The notes: a model not told the origin generated them from the letters alone. A DNA stretch of 64,000 nucleotides from Brevibacterium gallinarum (GCF_014836885.1 NZ_JACSPY010000004.1:1-64000), one strand, 5' to 3'; positions 38,607 to 51,600 are shown, numbered from the stretch's first letter. Translations and numbers: made by a program.

Positions 38607-38765
38607 TCAGTGGCGGTGCGAGATGCCCTTCCACGACATCGTGACGAACATGAGGAACATCAGGATGCCGAATGCGATGAGGCCGAAGTAGATCGGGTCC
38701 ATCGGCAGGTCGATGACGACATGGTGCTCGGGTGCTGCCTGGGCGAGCAGGATGGCGGTCTTCAC
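38607..38765 (-). CDS. Small single-span membrane protein upstream of nadD
   Basis: A 52-residue ORF starting with GTG 38765 behind AAGGAGAAACTGA. The N-terminal part is polar with [14 protein letters not shown], then comes one helix ([20 protein letters not shown]) and a short basic tail SWKGISHRH. The stop lies 1 base before nadD, so it is the first gene of the nadD-rsfS operon. Comparable one-helix proteins precede nadD in other actinobacteria; no function is known to me. Confidence 0.75.
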   Translation of the reverse strand: MKTAILLAQAAPEHHVVIDLPMDPIYFGLIAFGILMFLMFVTMSWKGISHRH

Positions 38766-38882
38766 TCAGTTTCTCCTTGTGTCAGATGGTGCCGGCTGCC
38801 GCGCGGGCGCGACAGTCGTCACCAGTTTCTCATGAAATGCAGGTCAGCGCGCACCCGGGGCGCGGCGTGGCCGACCGTCGAT

Positions 38883-40178
38883 TCAGGTGCGCAGCTGTCC
38901 GCTGCCGCGCATGATCCACTTGCTCGTCGTCAGGTGGGTCAGGCCCATCGGCCCGCGCGCGTGCAGCTTCTGCGTCGAGATGCCGACCTCCGCCCCGAGG
39001 CCGAACTGCCCGCCGTCAGTGAACCGGGTCGAGACGTTGACGCCGACAGCGGCGGCATCGACGGCACCGACGAAGGCGTCGGCGTTGGAGATGTCGTTGG
39101 TGACGATGACCTCGGTGTGGCCGGAGGTGTAGGCGCGGATGTGCTCGATGGCCTCGTCGAGGCCGGCGACGAGCTTGATGGCGATCTCCAGGCCGAGGTA
39201 CTCCTTGGCCCAGTCGCGGCGCGAGACCCGCCGGACTCTGACACCCTCAGGGGCGTACTCGCCGACATCGGAACCAGCGTGGATCGTCACGCCGTGGGCG
39301 TCGAGTTCGCCGAGGACCTTCGGCAGCACACGCCGGGCGGCCTTCTCATGCACCAGCAGGGTCTCCAGGGCGTTGCACACGCTCGGCCGGTGGGTCTTGG
39401 AGTTGATGACCAGGTCGGCGGACTGCCGGGCCGTGGCCGAGGCGTCGAGGAACATATGCACGTTGCCGACCCCGGTCTCGATGACCGGCACGATCGACTC
39501 GTGGACGACGGTGGAGATGAGCTCGGCGCCGCCGCGCGGGATGAGCAGGTCGACGCAGTCGCGTGACTGCATGAGCACCTTCGCGCCGTCGCGGCCGTAG
39601 TCGTCGATGCCGGCGACGGTCGCTGCCGGCAGGCCGGTGCTTTCGACCGCTGTGCGCAGCAGTTCGATGAGCAGCGTGTTGGAGGACTTCGCTGCCGAGC
39701 CGCCGCGCAGCACGACGGCGTTGCCGGCCTTGATGGCCAGGGCGGCGATGTCGACGGTGACGTTCGGGCGGGCTTCGTAGATCGCGCCGATCACGCCCAT
39801 CGGCACGCGCTGTTCGGTCAGCTGGATGCCGTTGAGCAGGGTGCGTCCCTGGATGACGGTGCCGACCGGGTCGTCGAGCGCGATGACCTCGCGCACGGCA
39901 CCGGCGATGTCGGCGATGCGCTCCTCGGTCAGCCGCAGCCGGTCGAGCAGCGCCTCGGAGGTGCCCTTCTTCTCCGCCGTCTCCAGGTCCTCGGCATTGG
40001 CCTGCAGGATGTCAGCGGTGTTCTCCTCCAGTGTCCGGGCGATCGCCTCGAGCGCGGCGTTCTTCACCGCCGTCGAGGTCGTGGCCAGCTCCGTGGAGGC
40101 ATCCTTGGCGCTCTTGGCGATGCGGGTGATCGCGCGCACGGTCTTGGGATGGATGTCAGAAGTCGCAGTTTCCGTCAT
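38883..40178 (-). CDS. proA: Glutamate-5-semialdehyde dehydrogenase ProA
   Basis: A 431-residue NADPH enzyme reducing gamma-glutamyl phosphate in proline synthesis. RVPMGVIGAIYEARPNVTVD is the nucleotide-site region. The catalytic Cys lies in KTHRPSVCNALETLLVH. DWAKEYLGLEIAIKLVAGLD and HTEVIVTNDISNADAFVGAV are conserved. Twelve bases separate it from proB, so proB-proA form an operon behind obg. Confidence 0.94.
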   Translation of the reverse strand: MTETATSDIHPKTVRAITRIAKSAKDASTELATTSTAVKNAALEAIARTLEENTADILQANAEDLETAEKKGTSEALLDRLRLTEERIADIAGAVREVIALDDPVGTVIQGRTLLNGIQLTEQRVPMGVIGAIYEARPNVTVDIAALAIKAGNAVVLRGGSAAKSSNTLLIELLRTAVESTGLPAATVAGIDDYGRDGAKVLMQSRDCVDLLIPRGGAELISTVVHESIVPVIETGVGNVHMFLDASATARQSADLVINSKTHRPSVCNALETLLVHEKAARRVLPKVLGELDAHGVTIHAGSDVGEYAPEGVRVRRVSRRDWAKEYLGLEIAIKLVAGLDEAIEHIRAYTSGHTEVIVTNDISNADAFVGAVDAAAVGVNVSTRFTDGGQFGLGAEVGISTQKLHARGPMGLTHLTTSKWIMRGSGQLRT

Positions 40179-40190
40179 GGTCAGTGCTTT

Positions 40191-42889
<2,699 letters not shown>

Positions 42890-43029
42890 TCATCCTGTGG
42901 TTGCCGACCAGGTGTGCTGCCTGGTCTGGGTGCTGGCACGACTGCCGAGCGGCTGCCCGCTCAAGCCTAGCGGGCGCAGCGCCTCGGTGGGTGGTGCGCC
43001 CGCGGGGCGAACGGCGCGGAAGATGCGCA

Positions 43030-43059
43030 GAGGGGTGAGTCCGTGCGGACTCACCCCTC
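43030..43059 (-). terminator. Hairpin between rpmA and obg
   Basis: A perfect 13-bp stem (43030-43042 with 43047-43059; core AGGGGTGAGTCC) with a 4-base loop, in the 232-base gap. It may end most rplU-rpmA transcripts, with partial read-through into obg. No T-run. Confidence 0.6.
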
Positions 43060-43112
43060 CGTGCGCTCACCGTCGTGGTGAGCCGGCAGCCGGGCTGCCG
43101 GAATGTCTGTTA

Positions 43113-43364
43113 TCAGCCGGCGACGATGTTGACGACCTTGCGGCCGCCCTTCGCGCCGAACTCAACGGTGCCTGCCGAGAGGGCGAACAGCGTGTCGTCG
43201 CCGCCCTTGCCGACATTGGCGCCCGGGTGGAAGCGGGTGCCGCGCTGTCGGACGAGGATCTCGCCGGCGTTGACGGTCTGGCCGCCGAAGCGCTTGACAC
43301 CCAGTCGCTGGGCGTTTGAGTCGCGACCGTTCTTGGTCGAGCTCGCTCCCTTTTTCGTTGCCAT
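43113..43364 (-). CDS. rpmA: 50S ribosomal protein L27
   Basis: An 83-residue protein, full length for L27. It starts [20 protein letters not shown] and has [20 protein letters not shown] and GTRFHPG, all diagnostic. It lies near the peptidyl-transferase centre. Thirty bases after rplU on the same strand. Confidence 0.97.
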   Translation of the reverse strand: MATKKGASSTKNGRDSNAQRLGVKRFGGQTVNAGEILVRQRGTRFHPGANVGKGGDDTLFALSAGTVEFGAKGGRKVVNIVAG

Positions 43365-43394
43365 AGTGTGTCTCCTAGAAAGAGCTGGGTGTGC

Positions 43395-43703
43395 TTACTT
43401 GATGCCGGTGATCTTCAGGCGGGTGAGATCCTGGCGGTGACCGATCCGCTTCTTGTAACCAGTCTTGTTCTTGTACTTCTGGATGACGATCTTCGGTCCG
43501 CGGGTCTCGTCGACGACCTCGGCGGTGACGGTGATCTTGGCAAGCGAGTCGGAGTCGTGGGTGACGGTGTCGCCGTCGACGTGCAGAACTGCTTCGAGTT
43601 CGACGTTGTCGCCTGCTGCGGCCTTCATACGGTTGACGGTGATGATATCGCCGACGCTGACCTTCTCCTGATGGCCGCCGGCACGGACGATGGCATAGAC
43701 CAT
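43395..43703 (-). CDS. rplU: 50S ribosomal protein L21
   Basis: A 102-residue protein: [20 protein letters not shown] at the start and [20 protein letters not shown] near the end are the L21 signatures. I place the start at ATG 43703; the frame is open upstream, but the extension does not belong to the family. First gene of rplU-rpmA, with a hairpin-bearing leader. Confidence 0.97.
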   Translation of the reverse strand: MVYAIVRAGGHQEKVSVGDIITVNRMKAAAGDNVELEAVLHVDGDTVTHDSDSLAKITVTAEVVDETRGPKIVIQKYKNKTGYKKRIGHRQDLTRLKITGIK

Positions 43704-43785
43704 GTGCGAACCCCTTCTTAGCATTCTGCGCGCCCAGCCGGATGCTGCGGCGACTTCCCGAAACGGCAATACTTCCTTGGTCCGT

Positions 43786-43822
43786 CTCCTGCTGCCGGCT
43801 GCCTGGCAGCTGGCAGGAGGAT
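43786..43822 (-). promoter_or_regulatory. Hairpin in the rplU leader
   Basis: CTGCC, GCTGCC, GGCAGC and GGCAG (43792-43816) pair as nested arms with single mismatches; the flanking TCCTG/GGAGGA bases extend the stem to about 17 pairs. It lies about 85 bases upstream of the rplU start and 140 bases after the chorismate mutase stop. Autogenous control of rplU-rpmA or a weak terminator are both possible. Confidence 0.45.
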
Positions 43823-43961
43823 CCGACCCATTGAGAGGAAGGATCGACCGTGGTGCTTTCTGCACCGACGCAACAGTCTAGCGCGCCCGGCTGCCGGATT
43901 CAAAGCAGCCAGGCGGCACCAGAACCGGTGCTTCTCCCCTGCACGGCCGGTCTGCACCCGC

Positions 43962-44330
43962 TCAGGCTGAGCTGTCGCGGTTCTCCTCGGCGATCCGCTC
44001 ATGGTGGCGGATGACCTCGGCGACGATGAATGTGAGGAACTTCTCAGCGAACTCGGGATCGAGGTGACTCTCCTCGGCCAGGGAGCGCAGCCGCTCGACC
44101 TGCCGGGCCTCGCGCGCCGGGTCGGCTGGCGGCAGGTCGCTGCTGGCTTTGAGCCGGCCGACGGCCTCGGTGAGCTTGAACCGTTCGGCGAGGATGTGGA
44201 TGAGGGCGGCGTCGACGTTGTCGATGCTGTTGCGCAGTCGCGTGAGCTCCGCCGGTGCTGCGGTGCTGGTGTCTGCCTGCGGGCCGGTTGCGCTGGCGGC
44301 AGACTGCGGGTCGGCGGATTCGCGGGTCAT
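43962..44330 (-). CDS. Chorismate mutase, AroQ type
   Basis: A 122-residue protein. Residues 28-115 form the all-helical AroQ fold: LTRLRNSIDNVDAALIHILA, RFKLTEAVGRLKA with the active-site Arg/Lys, PAREARQVERLRSLAEE and FIVAEVIRHHERIA. It converts chorismate to prephenate for Phe and Tyr. The first 27 residues are disordered and Ala/Thr-rich. Start overlaps malQ by 4 bases. Confidence 0.88.
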   Translation of the reverse strand: MTRESADPQSAASATGPQADTSTAAPAELTRLRNSIDNVDAALIHILAERFKLTEAVGRLKASSDLPPADPAREARQVERLRSLAEESHLDPEFAEKFLTFIVAEVIRHHERIAEENRDSSA

Positions 44331-46651
44331 CTGTCCTCCTCACGTGAGCGGGTGCTGGCAGCCGTTGAGCCGGTTGCCTGCCGGTCGCGGCCGGCGGTGT
44401 CCGCTCCGGCATCTGACTGGAGTTCGCCTGCTGCCGTCGACCCGGTGTCCGCGGCGAAGCCGGCAACCGGTTCGGCGGCCTCCAGCTTATGGCCGCCGGA
44501 GACCTGTTCGCTCAGCGTGTTCGCGATCTGGGCGAAGCCGGGATGCTGGTCGAGTTCCTCGATGAGGACTGCCTGGGAGTCGGCGTCCTGCAGCACCACC
44601 GACCAGTTCGGGTGGGATTCGCCGGCGCCCGGGATGTGCGGCGGGGCCTCTTGGCCGACGATGTCCATGAGGGAGGCGCCGAGGTAGGCGGCGTTGAGCT
44701 GCCCGAGGTAGGCGTGCAGCCCGACGACGACCGGCCAGAGTTCGTCGATCGTGCCGACCATCGTCTCGGTCGGGGCCAGCGCGCCGAGTTCGGCGGCTTC
44801 CTTGAGCACCTCCTGGCGTCTGGTGCGCTCGTCGCTTGTGAGCTGCTGGATGTCGCCGTGAAGGGCCTTGTGCTGCTGCGCAGCGTCGAGGTCGCCGAGG
44901 TTGATGTAGCTGGCCAGCGGGGCGTGGGTCGGCGGGGTGAGGACGGCGATGGTCTCAGCCGGCGCAGACCCGTCGGCGAAGCTGTGGCGCAGCTCGCGGT
45001 CCTCCCACACCGAGGTGGTCGAGAGGATGTCGAGGCCGAGCCGTTCGGATTCGAGTGCGAGCACTGCGTCGATCGCCGCGCTGCCGAGGTCGACCTCGGC
45101 CCAGGCGTCTTCGTCGGCGTCGGTGACGGCCCAGCGCTGGCGGCCGAGGCTGGAGAAGCGCTCGATGCTGATCGCCCCGGCTCCGGCCGCAGCGGTGCGC
45201 AGCATGTCGCGCACGGCGGTGTAGCCGTCTGCCGCGAGCAGCTGGGGGTTCCACGGCCGCAGGGCGGCATCGCCGCTGGCGGCCGCGCCGTCACGGCGTT
45301 CGATGCCGTCGAGGTACAGGCTCTGGCTGCCGGTCGTCGCGTCCTCGCCGGGCAGGCCTGCCCACCAGTCTCCTCCCTCGGCACTGATGCCGGGAGCGAT
45401 GTCGGTGATGAGCCCGACCCGCATGCCGACCTGTGCGGCGACGGCCTTGACCTGGCGCAGCTGTTCGACGGCCAGGAACTGGGTCCACAGCCAGAACTCG
45501 ACGTCGGTGCGGTGCTCGTCGGAGAACTCTGCGGCTGTGCTGCTGTGCGGGTGCGGCATCTTCTCCCGCCACGCATCCGGGTTGCGGCTGGTGGCGTAGT
45601 GGGCGGCTGCTGCGCTCATGAGCGCCCAGCGCTTGAGCGATTCGGGCGCCTGCCGGCAGAAGTCGCTGAACAGCCGGCGCCGTGTCGGCGTCGGCGGCAT
45701 GCTGTAGAGGATGCGCAGGGCGGCGAGCTTGTCGCCGAGCACCTTGGCGCGCGGGATCGGCTCGGCGGCCGCATTCGGCCGGCCCCAGCCGCGGCCGAGT
45801 GACTGGATCGCCTCACGCTGGGCGGCTGGCACGTGGCCGATCTCGGGAACGTCCTCGATGCGCAGGTAGATCGGGTCGATCGCGACCCGGCTGGAGGGCA
45901 CATAGGGCGATGGGGTGCCCAGCGGGCTGGCCTTGGAGCTCTTGACGTTGGTCTCGCGGATCGGCAGTGCGTGGATGGGACCCAGCCGGATGAAGTCGGC
46001 GCCGCGGTCGGCGGCGGCGATGACGAGGTCGCTGAGATCGCCGAAGTCGCCGACACCCCAGGAGCGGTGGGAGCGGATGGCGTACAGGTCGGCGCACACA
46101 CCCCACATCCGCCCGTGTGCCGTATCGTCACGGCCTGCGCGGCGGCCGGGATCGGCCGTGGCTGCGGGAGCGACGATGAGCGGGCAGCGGTGCTCGGCGT
46201 CACCGTCGGTGAGCACGAGGGTGTGGTATCCGGTCGGCAGCCCTTCGGGCAGCACGGCAGTGCGGCACTGGCGCAGCTGTGGTGTCCCGTCGACCATCAC
46301 CGAGGTGGTCGCGGTCGCCTCGCCGATCGATTCGACCGGCATCGCCGCACCGTCTTCGGTCTCGATGACCAGCCGGTGGGGTGCGCCCTCGCGCACGTGG
46401 ATCGGCACCCCTTCGGGTGCGTCTGCCCGCATCGTCACGCACTGCGGCAGACCCCGGCGCAGCTCGTCATCGGCGAGCTGCTGCAGGCTGGCGGCCACGT
46501 CGTCGTCGGTGGTCGCGGCCACCCCGAGCGCCTCGAGCAGGCCGGTGAGCACCGCCTCGGGAACGGGTCGCTCAGTGCCGTCGTCGTCGCGGGTCACCGG
46601 GCTGATGCCGCAGCGGGCGGCGAGGTCGTGCAGCGGAGTCATGTGCGCCAT
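44327..46651 (-). CDS. malQ: 4-alpha-glucanotransferase MalQ
   Basis: A 774-residue GH77 amylomaltase that transfers maltodextrin chains. It has the actinobacterial N-terminal extension (residues 1-165), then the catalytic barrel with SHRSWGVGDFGDLSDLVIAA, SPYVPSSRVAIDPIYLRIED, MRVGLITDIAPGIS (nucleophile Asp region), STTSVWEDRELR and TMVGTIDELWPVVVGLHAYL. The last 60 residues are a disordered Ala/Thr/Gly tail. Start may be ATG 46651 or ATG 46642; the latter has AAGG 10 bases upstream. Confidence 0.9.
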   Translation of the reverse strand: MAHMTPLHDLAARCGISPVTRDDDGTERPVPEAVLTGLLEALGVAATTDDDVAASLQQLADDELRRGLPQCVTMRADAPEGVPIHVREGAPHRLVIETEDGAAMPVESIGEATATTSVMVDGTPQLRQCRTAVLPEGLPTGYHTLVLTDGDAEHRCPLIVAPAATADPGRRAGRDDTAHGRMWGVCADLYAIRSHRSWGVGDFGDLSDLVIAAADRGADFIRLGPIHALPIRETNVKSSKASPLGTPSPYVPSSRVAIDPIYLRIEDVPEIGHVPAAQREAIQSLGRGWGRPNAAAEPIPRAKVLGDKLAALRILYSMPPTPTRRRLFSDFCRQAPESLKRWALMSAAAAHYATSRNPDAWREKMPHPHSSTAAEFSDEHRTDVEFWLWTQFLAVEQLRQVKAVAAQVGMRVGLITDIAPGISAEGGDWWAGLPGEDATTGSQSLYLDGIERRDGAAASGDAALRPWNPQLLAADGYTAVRDMLRTAAAGAGAISIERFSSLGRQRWAVTDADEDAWAEVDLGSAAIDAVLALESERLGLDILSTTSVWEDRELRHSFADGSAPAETIAVLTPPTHAPLASYINLGDLDAAQQHKALHGDIQQLTSDERTRRQEVLKEAAELGALAPTETMVGTIDELWPVVVGLHAYLGQLNAAYLGASLMDIVGQEAPPHIPGAGESHPNWSVVLQDADSQAVLIEELDQHPGFAQIANTLSEQVSGGHKLEAAEPVAGFAADTGSTAAGELQSDAGADTAGRDRQATGSTAASTRSREEDR

Positions 46652-46678
46652 GCCTTCAGATTAGTGGATAGACGTGAG

Positions 46679-46709
46679 CGCGGGAGGACAGGCTCGCTGT
46701 CCTCCCGCG
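46679..46709 (-). terminator. Terminator of the AGCS symporter gene
   Basis: A perfect 13-bp stem (CGCGGGAGGACAG with its complement) and a 5-base loop in the 110-base gap after the symporter stop. Confidence 0.75.
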
Positions 46710-46761
46710 TTCGGGGTCGGGCTCGGCTCCGGTCAGGTGCTCACCGGCGCCGAGGCGGTGG

Positions 46762-48336
46762 TCACTTCAGGCCCTGGTCCTGGCGGATCTCCTCCAGGTG
46801 CGCTTCGTCCTCAGCACCGAGCTCGTAGAGCTTGCCGTGCTTGCGGTCGGCGAGGTACTGCTTCATCTCGCGCTTGACGACCGGCATGAGGATGTAGAGG
46901 CCGAGGATGTTGATGAAGGCGCACATGAACAGCGCGGCATCGGCGAATGCGATGACCTTGCCGAACGATGCGACCGATCCGACGACGATGAACGCCATGA
47001 GGATGAGGCGGTAGACCAGGTCGGTGGCCTTGCGGCGGCCGAACAGGAAGTGCCAGGCCTTCTCGCCGTAGTACGCCCAGGTGATGAGGGTGGAGAAGGC
47101 GAAGAGCACAACCGCGACGGTCAGCAGGATCGGCCACCAGCCGGTGATGGTCGAGAACGCATCCGAGGCCAGGGTGACACCGTCGACCGAGCCGCCGGCG
47201 GCGGTGGTCTCGATGGCCTCCTGGTAGGACGGCTGGTGGGCGATGATGATCGTCAGGGCGGTCATGAGGCAGACGATGACCGTGTCGAGGAACGGCTCGA
47301 GCAGGGCGACGAAGCCCTCCGAGACCGGGCGGCGGGTCTTGACCGCCGAGTGGGCGATCGGTGCTGAGCCGATGCCGGCCTCGTTGGAGAAGGCCGAGCG
47401 CTGGAAGCCGACGATCATGACACCGACGACACCGCCGGCGATGCCCTGCGGGCTGAAGGCGCCTTCGAAGATGATGCCGAAGGCAGTCGGGATGTAGGAC
47501 AGGTTGCCGATGATGACGATGAGACAGGAGGCGATGTAGAACAGCGCCATGCCCGGGACCAGCTTGTCGGTGACCTTGCCGATGGACTTGATGCCGCCGA
47601 TGATGACGAGGCCGACGAGCAGGGCGATGGCGATGCCGATGATGAGGCGGACCATGCCGTCGCCGAGCGGGCCGTCGGCACCGCCTGCGGAGTTCTGCAG
47701 CTGGACGACGGTCTGGTTGGCCTGGAACATACCGCCGCCGGCGACACCGAAGAGCAGGATGGCGATGGCGAACACACCGGTCAGCGCCTTTGCGACCGGA
47801 CGGCTCATGAACTTGAAGGCGATGGGCAGGTACTTGAACGGACCGCCGTGGACAACACCGTCCTGGTCGATCTCGCGGTACTTGACACCCAGGGTGCACT
47901 CGACGAACTTCGTGGCCATGCCGAGGATTCCGGCAACAACCATCCAGAACGCAGCACCCGGACCGCCCATGGCGATCGCGGCGCCGACACCGGCGATGTT
48001 GCCCAGGCCCACGGTGCCCGAGACTGCCGAGGACAGGGCCTGGAAGTGGGTGACCTCACCCGGGTCGTCCTTGGAGGAGAACTTGCCGCGCACGACTTCG
48101 AGCGCGACGCCGAATCCGCGGAACTGGATGAAGCCGAAGTAGATGGTGAAGACGCAGGCTGCGATGATCAGCCAGGCGACGACGATCGGGAACGACACTG
48201 CTCCGATCGACAGGGGGTAGAAGATGACTGTTTCGAAACGGTCGACGAACGGAGCAAGGATGCCGTCGACCTTTTCTTCGATGGACGCGTTTGCCGCCAG
48301 AGGTAGGAGTGTGGCGGCGCTCACAAAGGTGCTCAT
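46762..48336 (-). CDS. Alanine/glycine:cation symporter (AGCS family)
   Basis: A 524-residue AlsT/DagA-type transporter with about 11 helices. Signatures: FQALSSAVSGTVGLGNIAGV (substrate and Na+ site), GGPGAAFWMVVAGILGMATK, GFQRSAFSNEAGIGSAPIAH and FSTLITWAYYGEKAWHFLFG. It imports alanine or glycine with Na+. ATG 48336 precedes a short extracellular segment and helix 1. The upstream region contains repeated CAACT blocks (48370-48400) that may be operator sites. A strong terminator follows the stop. Confidence 0.9.
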   Translation of the reverse strand: MSTFVSAATLLPLAANASIEEKVDGILAPFVDRFETVIFYPLSIGAVSFPIVVAWLIIAACVFTIYFGFIQFRGFGVALEVVRGKFSSKDDPGEVTHFQALSSAVSGTVGLGNIAGVGAAIAMGGPGAAFWMVVAGILGMATKFVECTLGVKYREIDQDGVVHGGPFKYLPIAFKFMSRPVAKALTGVFAIAILLFGVAGGGMFQANQTVVQLQNSAGGADGPLGDGMVRLIIGIAIALLVGLVIIGGIKSIGKVTDKLVPGMALFYIASCLIVIIGNLSYIPTAFGIIFEGAFSPQGIAGGVVGVMIVGFQRSAFSNEAGIGSAPIAHSAVKTRRPVSEGFVALLEPFLDTVIVCLMTALTIIIAHQPSYQEAIETTAAGGSVDGVTLASDAFSTITGWWPILLTVAVVLFAFSTLITWAYYGEKAWHFLFGRRKATDLVYRLILMAFIVVGSVASFGKVIAFADAALFMCAFINILGLYILMPVVKREMKQYLADRKHGKLYELGAEDEAHLEEIRQDQGLK

Positions 48337-48544
48337 GAAGCTATAAGTTCCCCTAAAACGGGGCTGGCCGCAACTGCAAAAGTGCCAATGCAACTTTCAG
48401 TTATCCAACCGTTACCTAGCTCACAATTGACTCCTTTCGGACCGCTGAAACGGCGCGAATCTGTGGTATAAGCACCCCGTGATCTCGCGTCTGCGCACCG
48501 CTGCGAAACCCGGGCTCGCCCCTGAAGCACCTGGTGAGAGCGCT

Positions 48545-48584
48545 GCAGGGCCTGCTCCCGCGGAGATGCGGCAACAGGCCCTGC
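48545..48584 (-). terminator. Terminator of the RNase E/G gene
   Basis: GCAGGGCCTG and CAGGCCCTGC, 10 perfect pairs, with an inner CCGC/GCGG stem in a 20-base loop, 23 bases after the stop. Confidence 0.65.
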
Positions 48585-48606
48585 GCATGCCTCGCAGACG
48601 CTCGGC

Positions 48607-51600
48607 TCAGTCGTCGGCGCCGATGATGAGGATCGGCGGCGCCTCGGTCTGCTTCTCCGGCTCCTGACGCTCCTGCTGCTCAGCAGCAGCCGGCTGCGCT
48701 GCGGAGCTGTCCGCGCGCTCAGGCTGGCTGTCCGCGCGCTCAGGCTGGCTGTCCGCGCGCTCAGGCTGGCTGGCCGGGCGCGCCGGCGCCTCCTGCACGC
48801 GGGTTTCGGTCTCAGCGCCGATCATGAGCGGTGCCGGACCGCTGGGCTCGGCGGGCTTGCGCGGGGTGCGGCGCGCCGGTGCTGAGGAAGCCTCAGGCTG
48901 CTGAGAGCTCTGCGCCTCGCCGGCAGCCTGCTGGCCGGCATCGGCGGACTTCGCAGCCTGGCGGGAGCGGCTGCGCCGTGAGCGCTTTCCACCCTGCTCG
49001 CCGCTGCCCGGGTCGCCGGTGCTGCGCTCATCGCTGCCCTGCGTGTCCTCTGAGCGCTCCTGCGCACTCGAATCATCGGCCGGCTGGGCCTGCTTCTTCG
49101 AACGGCGGGAGCGTCGGCTGCGCGAGGAGCTCTCCCCGCCTGCGTCGCCGGAGACGCCGTCGTCCTGCCTGCCGCGGCCCGTGCGCTGCGAACCGCTGTT
49201 CTGCTCGTCTGTGGAGCCAGAGCCCTGGTCGGCTGCCGGTGTCTCGGCGCTGTCGTCGTCATCGGCCTTCAGCGTTGCCTTGGCGATCGCGGCGACAGCC
49301 GAGCGGGAGGCAGACTGCTTCTCTTCCTCTTCGCGGGACTGCGCGTCCTTGTTCGAGCGGCGGTTGTCCTGTCCGCGGCGCTTGCGCGACTTGTACTGGC
49401 CGCGTGAGGAGCCGTCGTCCTCGGTGCCCGGCAGCACAAGGCCTCGTCCGGAGAGGTCCTCTCCGGCGGCAGCCAGCGATTCGGCCAGTCCGGTGCCGAT
49501 GCGCTTGCGGGTCATCTGCACCAGGCCCAGCGACGTCACCTCGGCGACCTGGTGGCGGGTCCGGTCGCGGCCGAGGCACTCGACAAGCCGACGGACGACG
49601 AGATCGCGGTTGGATTCGAGGACCATGTCGATGAAGTCGACGACGATGATGCCGCCGATGTCGCGCAGCCGCAGCTGGCGGATGACCTCTTCTGCTGCCT
49701 CGAGGTTGTTCTTCGTCACCGTCTCTTCGAGGTTGCCGCCTGAGCCGGTGAACTTCCCGGTGTTGACGTCGATGACGGTCATCGCCTCGGTGCGGTCGAT
49801 GACGAGGGAGCCGCCGGAGGGCAGCATGACCTTGCGCTGCAGGGCCTTGTCGATCTGCTCCGACACGCGGTAGTGGTCGAAGATGTCTCCGTCCTCCTCG
49901 TAGCGGCTCAGCCGCTCGAGCAGGTCGGGGGCGACGGCTTCGACGTATTCGTGGATCGTGTCCCAGGACTCGTCGCCGTCGACGACGAGGGCGCTGAAGT
50001 CCTCGTTGAAGACATCGCGGATGATCCGGACGATCATGTCCGGCTCCTTGTACAGCAGCTGCGGAGCAGTCGTCTTCGTCGAGGTCGACTTCTTCTCGAT
50101 CGACTCCCAGCGCTTGGACAGCCGCTCGATGTCCCGGCCGAGCTCCGTCTCCGAGGCGCCTTCGGCGGCGGTGCGGACGATGACGCCGGCGGATTCGGGC
50201 ACCATCTGCTTGAGCAGCTTCTTCAGCCGCTGTCGCTCATTGTCCGGAAGCTTGCGGGAGATGCCGGTCATGTCGTTGCCGGGCACGTAGACGAGGAACC
50301 GCCCGGGCAGGGAGATCTGCGCGGTCAGGCGGGCGCCCTTGTGCCCGATCGGGTCCTTGGTCACCTGCACGAGGACCGAGTCACCGGGGCTGAGCGCGAG
50401 CTCGATGCGGCGCGGCTTGCCGTCCATGCCGAGTGCGTCCCAGTTGACCTCGCCGGCGTAGAGGACGGCGTTGCGGCCCTTGCCGATGTCGACGAACGCG
50501 GCTTCCATGCTCGGCAGCACATTCTGCACCTTGCCGAGGTAGACGTTGCCGATGAGGGAGGCCTGGGCCTTCGACTCGCTGAGGTAGTGCTCGACGGCGA
50601 TGCCGTCTTCGGTGACGACGAGCTGGGTGCGGTCGTCGTGGTCGCGCACGAGCATGGTGCGCTCAACGGATTCGCGGCGGGCGAGGAACTCCGCTTCCGA
50701 GATCACCGGGCGGCGGCGGCCGGCCTCGCGGCCCTCGCGCCGGCGCTGGCGCTTGGCTTCCAGGCGCGTTGAGCCCTTGACACCGGTGACTTCGGAGGCG
50801 CTGGTGCCGCTGCTCGATCCGGAGCCCGACCGGCTGCGGCGCCGGCGGCGACGCCGCGAGCTGCTCGAGTCGTCATCGGAGTCACCGGAATCGTCACTGC
50901 GATCCTGCCGCTGGTCATCGCGATCGTTCTGGCCGCTGCGATTGTCATCCTGGCCGCTGTCGTCGGACTTCCCGTCGTCGCTGGAGTCGCTGTCGTCGCT
51001 GCGCTGGCGGCGGCCACCGCGGTTGTCGCTGTCAGAACCGGAATCGTCGTCGTTGCCGTTGGAACGACCGCGCGAGCGCTTGCCCCGCCCGCCTCGGCGG
51101 CGGCGACGCGGCTGGTCGTCATCGCCGTCGTCATCACGATCGGAGCGATCGCTGCGGTCGGAGCCGTCAGCGTCGTCGGTGTCGTCGTCATCGTCTTCGT
51201 CGTCATCAGGGGTCCAATCCGGATCCACCTGCTGACCGAGTTCGGCCTGCGGCGTCTGGAACAGCAGACCGCCCCCGGCCGGCACGCTCACCGGCTGCAG
51301 CGGCTCGTCATCTGACTCCTCACGCTGAGCGCTGAAGCCGAAGGAGAACGGGTTGCGCACATCGATCGTGACAGCCTGCTGCGCGGGCTGCGAATCGGCG
51401 TCATCGTCGCTGTCGTCGTCTTCGTCGTCGGTGGAATCACCGACATAGGACTCGAAGATCAGACCGCGGTTGGCGACGGCTGAGCGGGCTGACTTCGGGC
51501 CGCCTGTGCTGCGGCGGCGCGTCGAACGGCTGGGCTTCTCCTCTGCGGAATCGTCATCGGCCTCAGCTGCCTGGCCAGCATCCTCGGCTGAATGCCCGCC

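Noticed and set aside
48337..48480. Glycine riboswitch before the AGCS symporter
   Set aside because: The leader is short and lacks the conserved glycine aptamer cores; only CAACT repeats are present.
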